64,000 nucleotides of DNA from Oryza sativa Japonica Group (lineage: Eukaryota; Streptophyta; Magnoliopsida; Poales; Poaceae): contig NC_089039.1 in assembly GCF_034140825.1 (NCBI RefSeq), positions 24,703,001 to 24,767,000 on the forward strand, in the 5' to 3' direction. Below the pieces are notes generated by a model that saw nothing but the letters and a program-made list of their open reading frames with translations, was not told the origin of the DNA and ran no database searches. Positions 9,113 through 18,232 of this stretch are shown in pieces. The first letter of the stretch is position 1; every line of letters begins with the position of its first letter. The position numbers and the translations under genes were made by a program.

Positions 9113-11090
9113 TCTTGACAATCTCCAAGGGTTCTCTTACAACGCTCGGGACGAGCCAGGTGACACCGATGAAGATTGCAGAGAAGCTTGCCTGAACAAA
9201 TGCTACTGCATTGCATACTCAAGTGAATCTGGATGTGCAAGCTCTGTATTACGACCTGTACAATCTGAGCTCAGCTAATAAACCTCCATACAGCAAGATC
9301 TATGTTGGGTTCCAAGCTCAGGAGCAAGAGGGGATTGACCACAAGATGTGTCCTCTTGGTGGTTGGATCAATAGCTGTAGCTTCTGCAATGTTTGCAGTG
9401 TTGCTTCTATGCAGGTACAGGAGAGACTTGTTTGGTTCGAGTAAATTCGTCGTAGAATGATCTTTGGTTGCCTACTCATATGCACAGATCAAGATCAAGA
9501 AGGCAACGGAGTGGCGACGGCGTGGGCGGTGCCCGGTGGTGCGGCGACGGGCGAGGCCGACTCCGCGTGGAGGCGTGCGCGGAGCCCGTGCGACGGCGGC
9601 AGCTTCGGCTGGCGCAGCATTGGCGGGGCAGCTCGGCCAGCGACGGCGAAACCCGGCACGGCACAGTGGCGGCAGTGCGTGGCGTGGTGGCGGCGGTGCA
9701 TGGCAGGCGGAGGCCGGCACGGTGGCACTGGTGGCGGCGGGGTGACGGCTGGTGGCAGTGGTTTGGTCGTGGGAGCGAAGGAGGCGACGGCGGCGCCTGG
9801 TGGTGGTCGTGGCGGCGCGGTGCTCGGTGACGACGGCGGCGGTGTCCTCCAGATCCGTGCGACTCGGCTGGATCTGGAGGGTGGCTGGCGGTGGTGGCTG
9901 CGGCAGCTAGCGGCGGCGGCGGAGGACAAGGCGGCGGCGTAGGGCCGGTTTGCTGGCTGCTTTGGTGGCGAAAGGCAACGATGTAGCGGCTGCTTTGGCG
10001 ATGGCGGCGGTTTGCGGAGACGACGGCTGGTGATAGCGGCAGCGGCGACGGCGGCCGGCTTGCGGCGGTCGTGACTGTGAGGCGGTGGTGATGTCGCCGG
10101 ATGCGGCAACGGCATCGCCGGCGACAGCAAGTGGAGGCGGGGAAGGAGTCGGGTGCAAGGTGTGGATGGCGACGGGCGTTCGGCAGCAGCGGTGGTGACC
10201 GTGACTGCGGTCACCGAAGGCATGACGACTTCGGTCGGCTAGCCAAGGGCGTGGCAGACGGCTACTTCTGACTGGTGTGGCATCGTTTGGAGGAGGGGTC
10301 GGAGACCAGCTTGGCGCAGAGAGGCGCAGCTGATGGTAGCGGAGGCCGGCTCGGCGTGAGAGGCGCGGCTGGCGGAGATGGAGGCCGGCTTGGCGCGAGA
10401 GGCGCGGCCGGCGATGGAGGAGGCGACCTTGGTGTGAGAAGGAGCTACTGGTGGTTGTGGCGCGGTCTTCGGCGCACGAAGGCTGGCCGGCGGGGGGGCG
10501 CCAATGCAGGGGTCCCACATGTTGGCAGAGCTTGAGTGGTGGTGGAGCATCGGGGCACCACCCATGGATTTGCAGGTGGTGAGCAGCGGGTGAAAACCCA
10601 GCCCGGCCTTGGCCGGACTGGCAACGATGATTCCCCCTCCTGAGGGCGTTGTTGTGCTGTCTCATCCCTCAAGGGTGGTTGCCGGGCAAAAAGCCCAGTC
10701 TTGCTCCTTTGAGCCCTGACGGATGGCGGCGGCGGTTCTTCCGTCGCTTCTCTTCTTGAAGACGTCGTTTTGACATCCCCTAGGGGGCGATCTCGTCTGT
10801 GTTTCTTTGTTGGTCTAGCAGCGATCGGTCACGCTTAGCAGCGGCCGGTCCGGTGCTTGCCTTTTCCCAGGCTTGTGTGTTGGCGTTGTCGGTGTGTGGG
10901 TGGTAGTATATTTTTTCCTTTTTGCTGGTTACGACCCTTCAGGGTTGTAATCTTGTAATTTTTTCCTGCTCTATCAATAGAACTTCGCACCGTCTCGTGC
11001 GAGTCGTTCAAAAGAAGAAGGCAACGGAGAATTTCTGTGATAATCTCGGAGAAGGCGGATTCAGAAGCATTTTTCAGAGGTACTTGCCCG
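9113..11090 (+). pseudogene. G-type lectin S-receptor-like kinase relic (PAN, TM, juxtamembrane)
   Basis: Translation from 9113 gives a PAN/apple stretch containing EACLNKCYCIAYSSESGC. After a frame change it gives YYDLYNLSSANKPPYSKIYV, and after another a membrane span containing VLLVVGSIAVASAMFAVLLL followed by CRYRRDLFGSSKF. A stop follows, then YSYAQIKI and KKATEN. The continuation FCDNLGEGGF, a degenerate kinase P-loop (usually FSDKLGEGGFG), appears only after 11029, because a 1.5 kb insertion separates the two parts. Homology is lost after about 11090. This order (PAN, TM, juxtamembrane, kinase glycine loop) is that of S-domain receptor-like kinases. Several frame changes, at least one stop and the insertion make it a clear relic. 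The lectin and most of the kinase domain are absent. Confidence 0.85.
9512..11014 (+). mobile_element. Non-LTR-like retroposon insertion in the kinase relic
   Basis: A 15 bp perfect target duplication (aagaaggcaacggag) lies at 9497-9511 and 11015-11029. Between them are about 1.5 kb of very GC-rich, Gly/Arg-repeat-like sequence. It ends in an AT-richer tail with ctatcaatagaacttcgcac, a small palindrome (caccgtctcgtgcgag) and ttcaaaag. Long, variable target duplications and a tail of this kind are typical of 3' ends of plant LINE/SINE-class retroposons. No reverse transcriptase is readable, so it is a 5'-truncated or non-autonomous copy. Orientation is inferred from the tail. Confidence 0.65.
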
Positions 11091-12016
11091 AGAAGAAGAA
11101 GAAGATGGTAATGAAGGAGACGAGTGTTTCCGAGAACGTGGGAGCACACACGACGGCAACATTGGGCGACTTGAAGTCACCCTCCATCTCCTCCCACGGC
11201 GGCACGTTCTTCCGGTCTGTGAACAGTGACAGAGGTGAGAATGCGTCGCTCCCGTCCTCCTCGATGCCACCGCCGGCGGCGGCTTGTCGGTGCAGGTCGC
11301 TTAGTTGCATCATCATCGGCTTGTCTCCCCCTTCCCCGCCGCCGCCGCCACCACCAGCCCCATCGATCTAGTGCTGCCGGAGGCGGGATGCGAGCAACGC
11401 CGACTCATCAAACACCTGCTCCGCCACCAGATTGCCCTTCTCATTGTGCATGCGCCGAAGTCGCCGTAGAAGAAGCCGTGCGGACTTGTAGCCGGAGGAA
11501 GAACGCCTGAGAGAGAGGAGAGAGAAGAGGAGGGAATGAGAATGACACGTGGGGCCCATGTAGGCCCCACCATTTTAAAAAACATTTTTATTGTAACTAA
11601 CATGTGGGCCCACGATTATTATTATTATTTTCCATATCAAGTTGCCACATAAGCGCGACGTCAATATCATGTGGGAGAAAGACTAAGTCAAACTAATCAC
11701 GTAGGCGCCACGTCAGTTAAAACCGGCGTGCAAACCGCCATGGGACCTATATTGCACCGGTTTTGTAATTGAGGGACCCGTTGTATCTGGTTTTACCGTT
11801 GAAGGACGAAAATCGGATTGGTTGACAAGTTAAGGGAACTCAAGTGAACTTATTCCTTCTTCTTTTCCACCGAAGCAGCAGGCCCAGGCCAATCGGCCTG
11901 TTTGTCTTCCTCTCTACCAGCTAGCCCAAACCAGCTATTCTTCCCGGACCATCTTTGTTTCCTCTTCTTCGGCCCATCTGTCCCAACTCGACCAGCCTCG
12001 CCAGCCAGCCAACCAA
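11091..12016. other. Unresolved stretch before the large MULE
   Basis: 11100-11520 has moderately long open frames on both strands, e.g. a minus-strand frame with RKNVPPWEEMEGDFKSPN, but no recognised family. 11540-11850 is a region with gtgggcccac-type sequence and phrases common in rice repeats. 11860-12016 is Pro/Ala-codon-rich sequence that, across the MULE, matches the composition of 17344 onward. It is probably transposon-derived, but I could not define ends. Confidence 0.35.
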
Positions 12017-12025
12017 CCAGGACGC

Positions 12026-12145
12026 GAATTTTTTTCGTTTTTAGATTTTTTTTTTAATATTTACAGAAATAATCTATCGACCAAAAAAATTACAGAAATA
12101 GCACCTGCCGCCCAAATGGTGGGCGGCAAGCTGACGTGGCAGACG
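12026..12145 (+). repeat. MULE left terminal inverted repeat
   Basis: It matches the complement of the right end for about 118 bp with few differences. It contains a GC-rich hairpin (gccgcccaaatggtgggcgg) followed by caagctgacgtggca. Confidence 0.88.
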
Positions 12146-12726
12146 ATGGGTCGACCGCGCCGTCTGCCGCCGTCGGCCAAAATTGCGATTAGGCCCTTGT
12201 CGCCCATACAGAGGGCGGCAAGGGGCTAATTACAATTTTGGCCGCCCATTCAGAGCTTGTGGCCGTACTTTTTCATCTGGGGGCGGCAAGGGACCCAGAT
12301 GAAAAAAGTACGGCCAAAAGATTTTTCTATGTTATGTTAATAATAAATAAAGAAGTATTTATTGGTAAAACTTGTTAATATTGTTATAAAAATGTATTGA
12401 AGTTGGTTGTTGCGCAATTTCATATGTTAAGTGAGGTATTATTTTGTACCTTATTTGACGTATTAGTACTCGGATAATTTATATAGGCCTATCGCAGTCT
12501 AGGTCGTAGAAACATTATATGGACTTAAACAAGGAGAATTATGTAACATGAAGAAATAGTAGTACAATTTGAACATGATACAACTATTTGCATTGCGGTT
12601 ACATAGATGATATTAGATTCGAACTAGGAGGGAGGTAGTGCAATAGTTGAACACAACGACGATGTAGTAATGGGACAAGGAAGCATGACAGTAGAAATTT
12701 CAATATGCCAAGTTGTCCGATAATAG

Positions 12727-13631
12727 CTAACCCCTACGTGAGGATCCCTCTCCTCTCTCAAACCGCGCTTTAGTAACCCTGTATTGCTCTGGTAGTTCAA
12801 GCTGCACAACACAGCTAGGTGGAGTTAGAACCCTTCTGGTGTCTATCCATTCTCTGTATTGACATCTCCTTGGTGGTTCCTGGGAGGAAAGAATAGATGT
12901 AAAGCAAGCAAAGTTAGTAAATGTTGTGAGAAAATAAGGAATCATGTAATTAAAATATTCTTACCATGAAATCGTCGTCAAGAATATTTGGACAAACAAA
13001 GAACCTTCGACCCAATGTTGTAGGATTTATGGAACGAAGAACCTGACAACGATCACCACACCTACATCTTGGACGGGCTTTCCATGGAGGGAGTGCCGTA
13101 GTTAGCACCCGCCAGTCGCTCTGTTGTTCACGACATTGTCGTTCATAAGCCGCTTTTCTCTGTAAGTATTGCTCAGTACTTTCGGATGCGAAATACCAGC
13201 GACCTTCTTGTAAACAAGTGGTTAGGTCGAGAACGGGATTTTCTGTATCGACCCACTCGATGTATGCGCAAGCCGTAGTGCGGGTCTGCTGAATAGAGTA
13301 GTGTTACGAAGAATAAAGCGATTGCCCATACGGAATGAATAAGCATATGCAGATAATAAAATACCTCACGGTCATAGTTAGGGCACCTAAAAAAGCGCCT
13401 TCCTCGAATATCAGGATTCCTCGAAGCCATTAGTTGGCATCGATCACCGCATAGGCAGAGAGGACGCTGGCACCAAGGTGGTAGTAGGTATACACAAGGA
13501 TCGCTACGCCAGTTTGGATCCTCAACACCCCGGCGTCTAGCCATTGACGAAAGCCGGTCGGATTTGTAATGAAGCAAGTGGGGAAGAGAGTACTGAATGT
13601 GACTGAGTTCTGAAAGATTGTGAGGCCTCAC
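12727..13631 (-). CDS. Tandem GRF-type zinc-finger protein inside the MULE
   Basis: Three exons join in frame: 13631-13365, 13285-12965 and 12879-12727. The first finger is CLCGDRCQ...GRRFFRCPNYD with a last ligand in ACAYIEWVD after the first intron. The second is CRCGDRCQ...GRRFFVCPN with RRCQYREWID after the second intron. CxCG...GR.FF.C...C...W.D is the GRF zinc-finger signature (zf-GRF), found in plant proteins and in DNA-repair factors such as TOP3A and NEIL3, where it binds single-stranded nucleic acid. Both introns interrupt their finger at the same place, after the third ligand, which suggests an internal exon duplication. The frame is open from ATG 13631 to a stop at 12727-12729, with about 246 residues. 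I know no defined function for it; a role in the transposon cycle is inference. Confidence 0.75.
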
Positions 13632-14027
13632 TCGTTAAGGCGACTTATATAGGCGCAAAAAATCGAGTGATACCCCTGACATGTGAACGTGGTGGGGTAT
13701 GGTGGGTACGCCTGATTGGTGCCGAAAGATACATGCATGATCGGCACCGAAAGTTACATTGGTCGTATGCGCCAAATGGCGGGCAAATACTCGTATCACA
13801 CGCGAATAAAGGAGGCTGCATCGGTGCGGCAGAAAGTAGTCGTGCATGCGCCGAAAGGTATCGTGCATGCGCCGAAAGGTATCGTGCACATATAACAACA
13901 ACGTAGTCATTACACAAGCATACAGTACTGGAAAGTGAAGCAAGTAAACAAAAAGAAGACTGCTCTGCTGGCCCTGCCCCGCGCCGCGACCACGCTTGGT
14001 CCTCCGGGCCTGTGCTCGCACGTGGTC

Positions 14028-15675
14028 CTAGGAGTAGGTGAAACGATCCGGTGGCACAGCACGGGTAGCACGAGTGTCCCGCGGAGGAGTGGCCTGCGCC
14101 TGGACCTGCGTCTGCACCGGCGGTGCGCCTCCCAGCTGTGAGGGGCCGATGACGTCCTCTGTCGAGTCTGAAGCGAAGTCGAAGTCAGTGATGTCGAAGA
14201 GCACGGTGGAAGACAGGAAGGGGTCCGACGAGGTCCCAGCATGGTCCAGTGGTGGACCCTGACTCGACGTGCCGGCTGCCTGTGACGCTGACCCTGCAGC
14301 CTGGGAGAAGTGGGCGGCCTGCGTCATAGCGAACTGGGCGAAACCTACACATCGACAACGGGACCCTTGTAAGCTAAGACATAAAATGTATGTAAATTGA
14401 TTGTGGAAGTAATGTTGTTTTTTTAAGTACCTGTGGGGGGCACAACAGAAGGCCTAGCCGAGGAAGGCAGGGTGCTGAACGGTGCACGAAACCCTGAAGC
14501 AATCGGCAAGTGAAACGGCTCACTTATATGTGCGAGGCATGTACAGAAGTAGTAATAAAAATACTTACCTCCGTGCGGAGGAGGAGTCGGCCTAGGAACT
14601 TGCGCAGCTGGACGGGGACCAGTCGGTACGGGTGGCCGCTGTACAGCTGCGTCTGCCCGAGCAACGTCGTCTGCACGACAGGTGAGCACTCGGAGAATCG
14701 AGCGCATCGAGCTCCTCATACAGTGACTCCTCGTACGCGTGCTGGTCCACCTCAGGGCGGCCGATCGCAATCCTCTCAGCTGCCCAGATAGAAAGAAAGA
14801 GAGGGCACCCACCAAAGGTCGCGCTGGGATCCGTCTTCGTGCAAGACTCACAAAGTGCACGGTACAGAGCCGCCAACAACGCGGAACCCCAACTCCACTG
14901 AGGCACCTCGCCTACCGCGGCGTCGGCGATGCTCCTGGCGTAGTGCACGAGTCCCTTGTCGACCGCGTGCCCATGACCGCCACAGAACATCACCCAGCCA
15001 AAAAGCCAGAGCAAGTACGCCTCCAAACATCGGCTGTACGAGTACTCGTCGGCCTCCGCCTGTAGCTGCTCAACCTGCAAGCAGTCGATAAAATGTTAGG
15101 CACCTTAACTGCGGACTAAATATGTAATACGATTGTCATTTCGGTACAAAAACACTCACGGTGAACTGAAGCAGCCACCTCTTCGTAGGTCCGGTGTTGC
15201 GGTGGTGTGCCAACGGCTCGAGCGGGAGGTGCGGTGCGCGCTGTACTAGTGCGAAACGTGCCGTCAGATCGTCCTGCCAGTCCACAGCCGTGGTCACTGG
15301 CCCAACAGCGTCTCCCGCGAGCGGTAGCCCCAACAAGTACGATACGTCCTGTAGGGTAGGGGCTACCTCACCGCACGGCAAGTGAAAAGTGTGCGTCTCT
15401 GGCCTCCATCGATCGACCAAAGCTGCTACGAGGGACCTGTCCACAGTCCATCGTCTGGCCGGGTCCGCGTCGCCGGCCGCAGCCTCCACCAGCCGACACA
15501 TCGGTAGGAGGCCGGCCTCACGTAGCCTGCAATAACAAATTAATATGTCATTATAAAAAATATTACAGTGCAACTAACTTATAGTAAAACACTGTTCGTA
15601 CCTCTCGACAAAGGAGTCGTGAACCGTGAGTAGCTCACCGCACGTCCGTGCCCGGAACGTCCCATCAATGCAGAG
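14028..15675 (-). pseudogene. Plant mobile domain (PMD, MAIN-like) gene inside the MULE
   Basis: Minus-strand exons are about 15675-15602, 15526-15160, 15074-14569, 14497-14435 and 14346-14028. The first join gives HDSFVER then LREAGLLPMCRLVEAA, then ALVDRWRPETHTFHLPCGE, APTLQDVSYLLGLPLAGDAV. Exon 3 gives AYLLWLFGWVMFCGGHGHAV and ARSIADAAVGEVPQWSWGSA, all hallmark blocks of PMD. In Arabidopsis MAIN and MAIL1 proteins help silence transposons and keep meristem cells alive, and PMD genes are often carried by Mutator-like and Gypsy elements (established). The C-terminal part is Pro/Gln/Ala-rich. One frame change is needed near 14690, where I see no plausible intron, so the copy is probably damaged. 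Its start is not a clear ATG: it appears to be read on from the transposase CIDGTF motif. Confidence 0.82.
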
Positions 15676-16982
15676 AATGTCAAGAATGTCCCATCAATGC
15701 AGAGAACAGGACGACAGTTCACGAATGCCATCTTGCATGCATGTAGAGCTAAGAACGCCCTTTGCAGCACACTCTTGCCAGGATGTTCAATTGAGGGGAA
15801 TTTCTTCACTTCGTAAGAGCTCCCAGGGTTTCTTTCCTCGATAACACCAAGCAGGCATGGCAAATTGTCATACAAGGCTTCGTAAGTTCCAAATCTCATC
15901 TCTATTATTTTCTATTTGGCCCTCCAGGCCTTGGCATAGCTAATAGTATACTTGTATGTCTCCTCGATGTGTCGGATTATTGACCTTGGTTCATATGTGA
16001 GATTATCGATGACATGCGCATACATCTCAGATGCAACAAATGCACATGTAATGTTCCTGTGGTATTTCTGAACACCAGGTAGAAAACATGTATGCTTGGT
16101 AACAACTGACACTGTCCAATAATCCTTCCATTTCCCCTTATACGCGTGCACTCTCCAGGGACAACCATCTTTTTCCTTAACACACCGAACTTCATATTGC
16201 GACCGGTTCGACTTGGCAACCCTAAACTCTTTATGAAGTGACACTGCAAAATGTTTTACCGCCTCCTTCATATCTTCTGCTCTGCTATAAATCGCTCCCT
16301 GAATAACCTCATTTTCTTTGTACTCCCATCTCACACTATCCTATTCAGAGACGATCAGTCCAGAAAAATCCTCACTAGCCCATTCTGCTGGATTAATATC
16401 CGTCTCATCATCTGACGAATCACCTTCCTTTACACGCTCGTTGTCAGAATCCTCCCTCTCCATTTCATCCACAATGGCACCGACAGTCTCCCCCTCGTCG
16501 GCCACTCCACCTGGTTGAATGCCCACTGGAGCAACTACGCCCCCGTCCTCTCGTGCGTTGACCTCCTCCACAGAAGTCTCGTTTACTTCAGCACTTGGTC
16601 CCTCGCCATCATCCATGTTCATCTGCACACCTGGATCCTTCGGGTGAACAAACGGAACCAAAGCTAGAGGCCACCCGCGTTGCAATGCATTTTCCAAATA
16701 CCATCTCCACACTCGGGAGTTTTGAACTGGCATTAGTTCCCAATAAAAACCCTCAGTTGCCCGACTTACTATAACATTGATTGTTATGTCACTTGTCTGT
16801 GGATCAACTCTCAAGCCCCTCATTAACCATCCTTTTATAGAAGGTACACTCCTCTCAGCCGGTCTATCAATTCCCCTTTCTGATACAATAAAATCTGACA
16901 GATCTACCCCAGTTGGCCCGTAACAGACGTTTCGTGGTCCATGGTAAACTTGGAATATTTGTTTGTTCGACATATCTGTCAA
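15640..16982 (-). pseudogene. MuDR-type transposase, N-terminal half
   Basis: The frame opens at ATG 16982 with an acidic N-terminal region (EMEREDSDNERVKEGDSSDD) up to a stop near 16341. It continues after that stop as VRWEYKENEVIQGAIYSRAE, then HKEFRVAKSNRSQYEVRC, GCPWRVHAYKGKW and VTKHTCFLPG, the MuDR DNA-binding domain. A second stop precedes MRFGTYEALYDNLPCLLGVI and CRPVLCIDGTF, the start of the MULE DDE transposase domain (the D in CIDGTF is the first catalytic Asp). Sequence homologous to the rest of the catalytic domain is missing. A 29 bp direct duplication repeats the CIDGTF codons near 15665-15710. Two stops and a missing C-terminal half make the transposase inactive as it stands. 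Confidence 0.85.
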
Positions 16983-17216
16983 CGAAATAACTAGATCATA
17001 TTACTCTTTCATGCAATAAACATCTACAACGTAATATCTTCTTGTGTAAGCCAATGCAACGGTAATGTATTGATTCCAAACTAGCAGATCTACGTAGTTA
17101 CCGATATCTATAATACGCACTTCTAGATTAGTACAACTAAAACCCTAAAAATATAATGCATTTATTCAAACAAATTTTTAAAAAATACACACTATTTTTA
17201 AAAAATATAATCCCCC

Positions 17217-17334
17217 GTTTGCCACGTCAGCTTGCCGCCTCAGAGGTGGGCGGCAGGGTCTATTTTTATAATTTTTTTGGCCGATAGATTATTTCTGTAA
17301 ATATTAAAAAAAAATCTAAAACCGAAAAAAATTC
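17217..17334 (-). repeat. MULE right terminal inverted repeat
   Basis: This is the inverted partner of 12026-12145. It ends ccgaaaaaaattc immediately before the 9 bp target duplication at 17335-17343. Its hairpin (tgccgcctcagaggtgggcggca) has diverged from the left copy in the loop. Confidence 0.88.
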
Positions 17335-17343
17335 CCAGGACGC

Positions 17344-18180
17344 ACCTGGACCTGGTGCGTCGGCCGGCCTCGCCGCACCTCGCGCTCGCGCGCGCAACCC
17401 TAACCCGCCCTCCCTCCCTGCCGCACCGAGCTCGCCAGTGCGCCGTCCCGCGACAAGCCGTGGACAACGCGCCCCCCTTTCCGCTGCCCCTTGAAATCTC
17501 AGCCGTGCTGTAGTGCCAAGCAGACCTCACAACGACGACTTCGTCGCTTCCCCGTACCAACCACCGCACGTACAGCGCCAGCTGTACGTAGATCGCGTCA
17601 CCCGAGCAGCGTTTCGCTTGTACCCGCCCGGCGCACCGGCCCCGCGACCGCGATGACGCCGAGTCGCGCCAACCATCCACTCCCTGTCGCGCGCCACGTC
17701 GCCTGCTGCCGCCCGTTTACTTTTCCTCATCTCCCGCGCGCGCCTTCCGCTGCTGCACCCAGTCCACCGCGCCGCCATGCCGCGCCACCGGAGCTCGACG
17801 CAGAAAGTGGTGCGCCGCGTCCATCCTCCCCACCACCACCACAGTCCTCCTCCTGTAACATCCTGTGCCCCTTTTTCATCGTCATCGGCCTCCTCCTTTC
17901 CCCCACCAAACCCATCTCCAGTTCTCCACCATCACACGATCGAGCATCTCGGGGCCGCGACTTCTTGCTTTTCCGCCCTCGCCACCACATCGACACGCCG
18001 AGATCCGCCGTTGCATCGCCTCCAATCGAGCCCGCTCACCTCCTGCATCACCAGCACCACTCTCCGCCTCCCTGGCCGCCGTCGCGCCGGGTCGAGTGCC
18101 GCTCGCGTGCGCGCCTCCTTCCCCACCGCCGATTGGATTCTTGTGCAGAAATCCATCAATTCCTCAATCCTCACTAGACA
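17344..18180. other. GC-rich stretch before UGT-2, no supported gene
   Basis: The region is C-rich on the plus strand and gives long Pro/Ser/Arg frames in several phases, a composition effect. No family motif was seen. It carries on from the sequence at 11860-12016 once the MULE is removed, so the MULE landed in an older GC-rich repeat or leader. Homology to the other UGT leaders begins only near 18190. Confidence 0.4.
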
Positions 18181-18232
18181 CATCAACGCTCCAACTCCAG
18201 GCTAGAGAAGAGCAGAAGGCTTGCGGAGAAGA

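Larger units (their letters stand above)
12026..17334 (-). mobile_element. 5.3 kb Mutator-like element (MULE) carrying transposase, PMD and GRF genes
   Basis: A perfect 9 bp target duplication (ccaggacgc) flanks it at 12017-12025 and 17335-17343. The termini are long inverted repeats of about 118 bp that start GAATTTTTTTCG and include acagaaataatctatcg and gcggcaagctgacgtggca. All recognisable genes lie on the minus strand, read from right to left: a MuDR-type transposase N-terminal half, a plant mobile domain gene and a double GRF zinc-finger gene. The 9 bp duplication and long TIRs define a MULE. The transposase lacks most of its catalytic domain, so this copy is probably not autonomous. 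It sits between the kinase relic and UGT-2. Confidence 0.93.

Noticed and set aside
9457-10665. Several long Gly/Ala/Trp/Arg or Pro/Arg/Ser/His frames on both strands
   Set aside because: All lie within the GC-rich retroposon-like insertion and reflect GCGGCG-type repeats; no frame has a recognisable domain.
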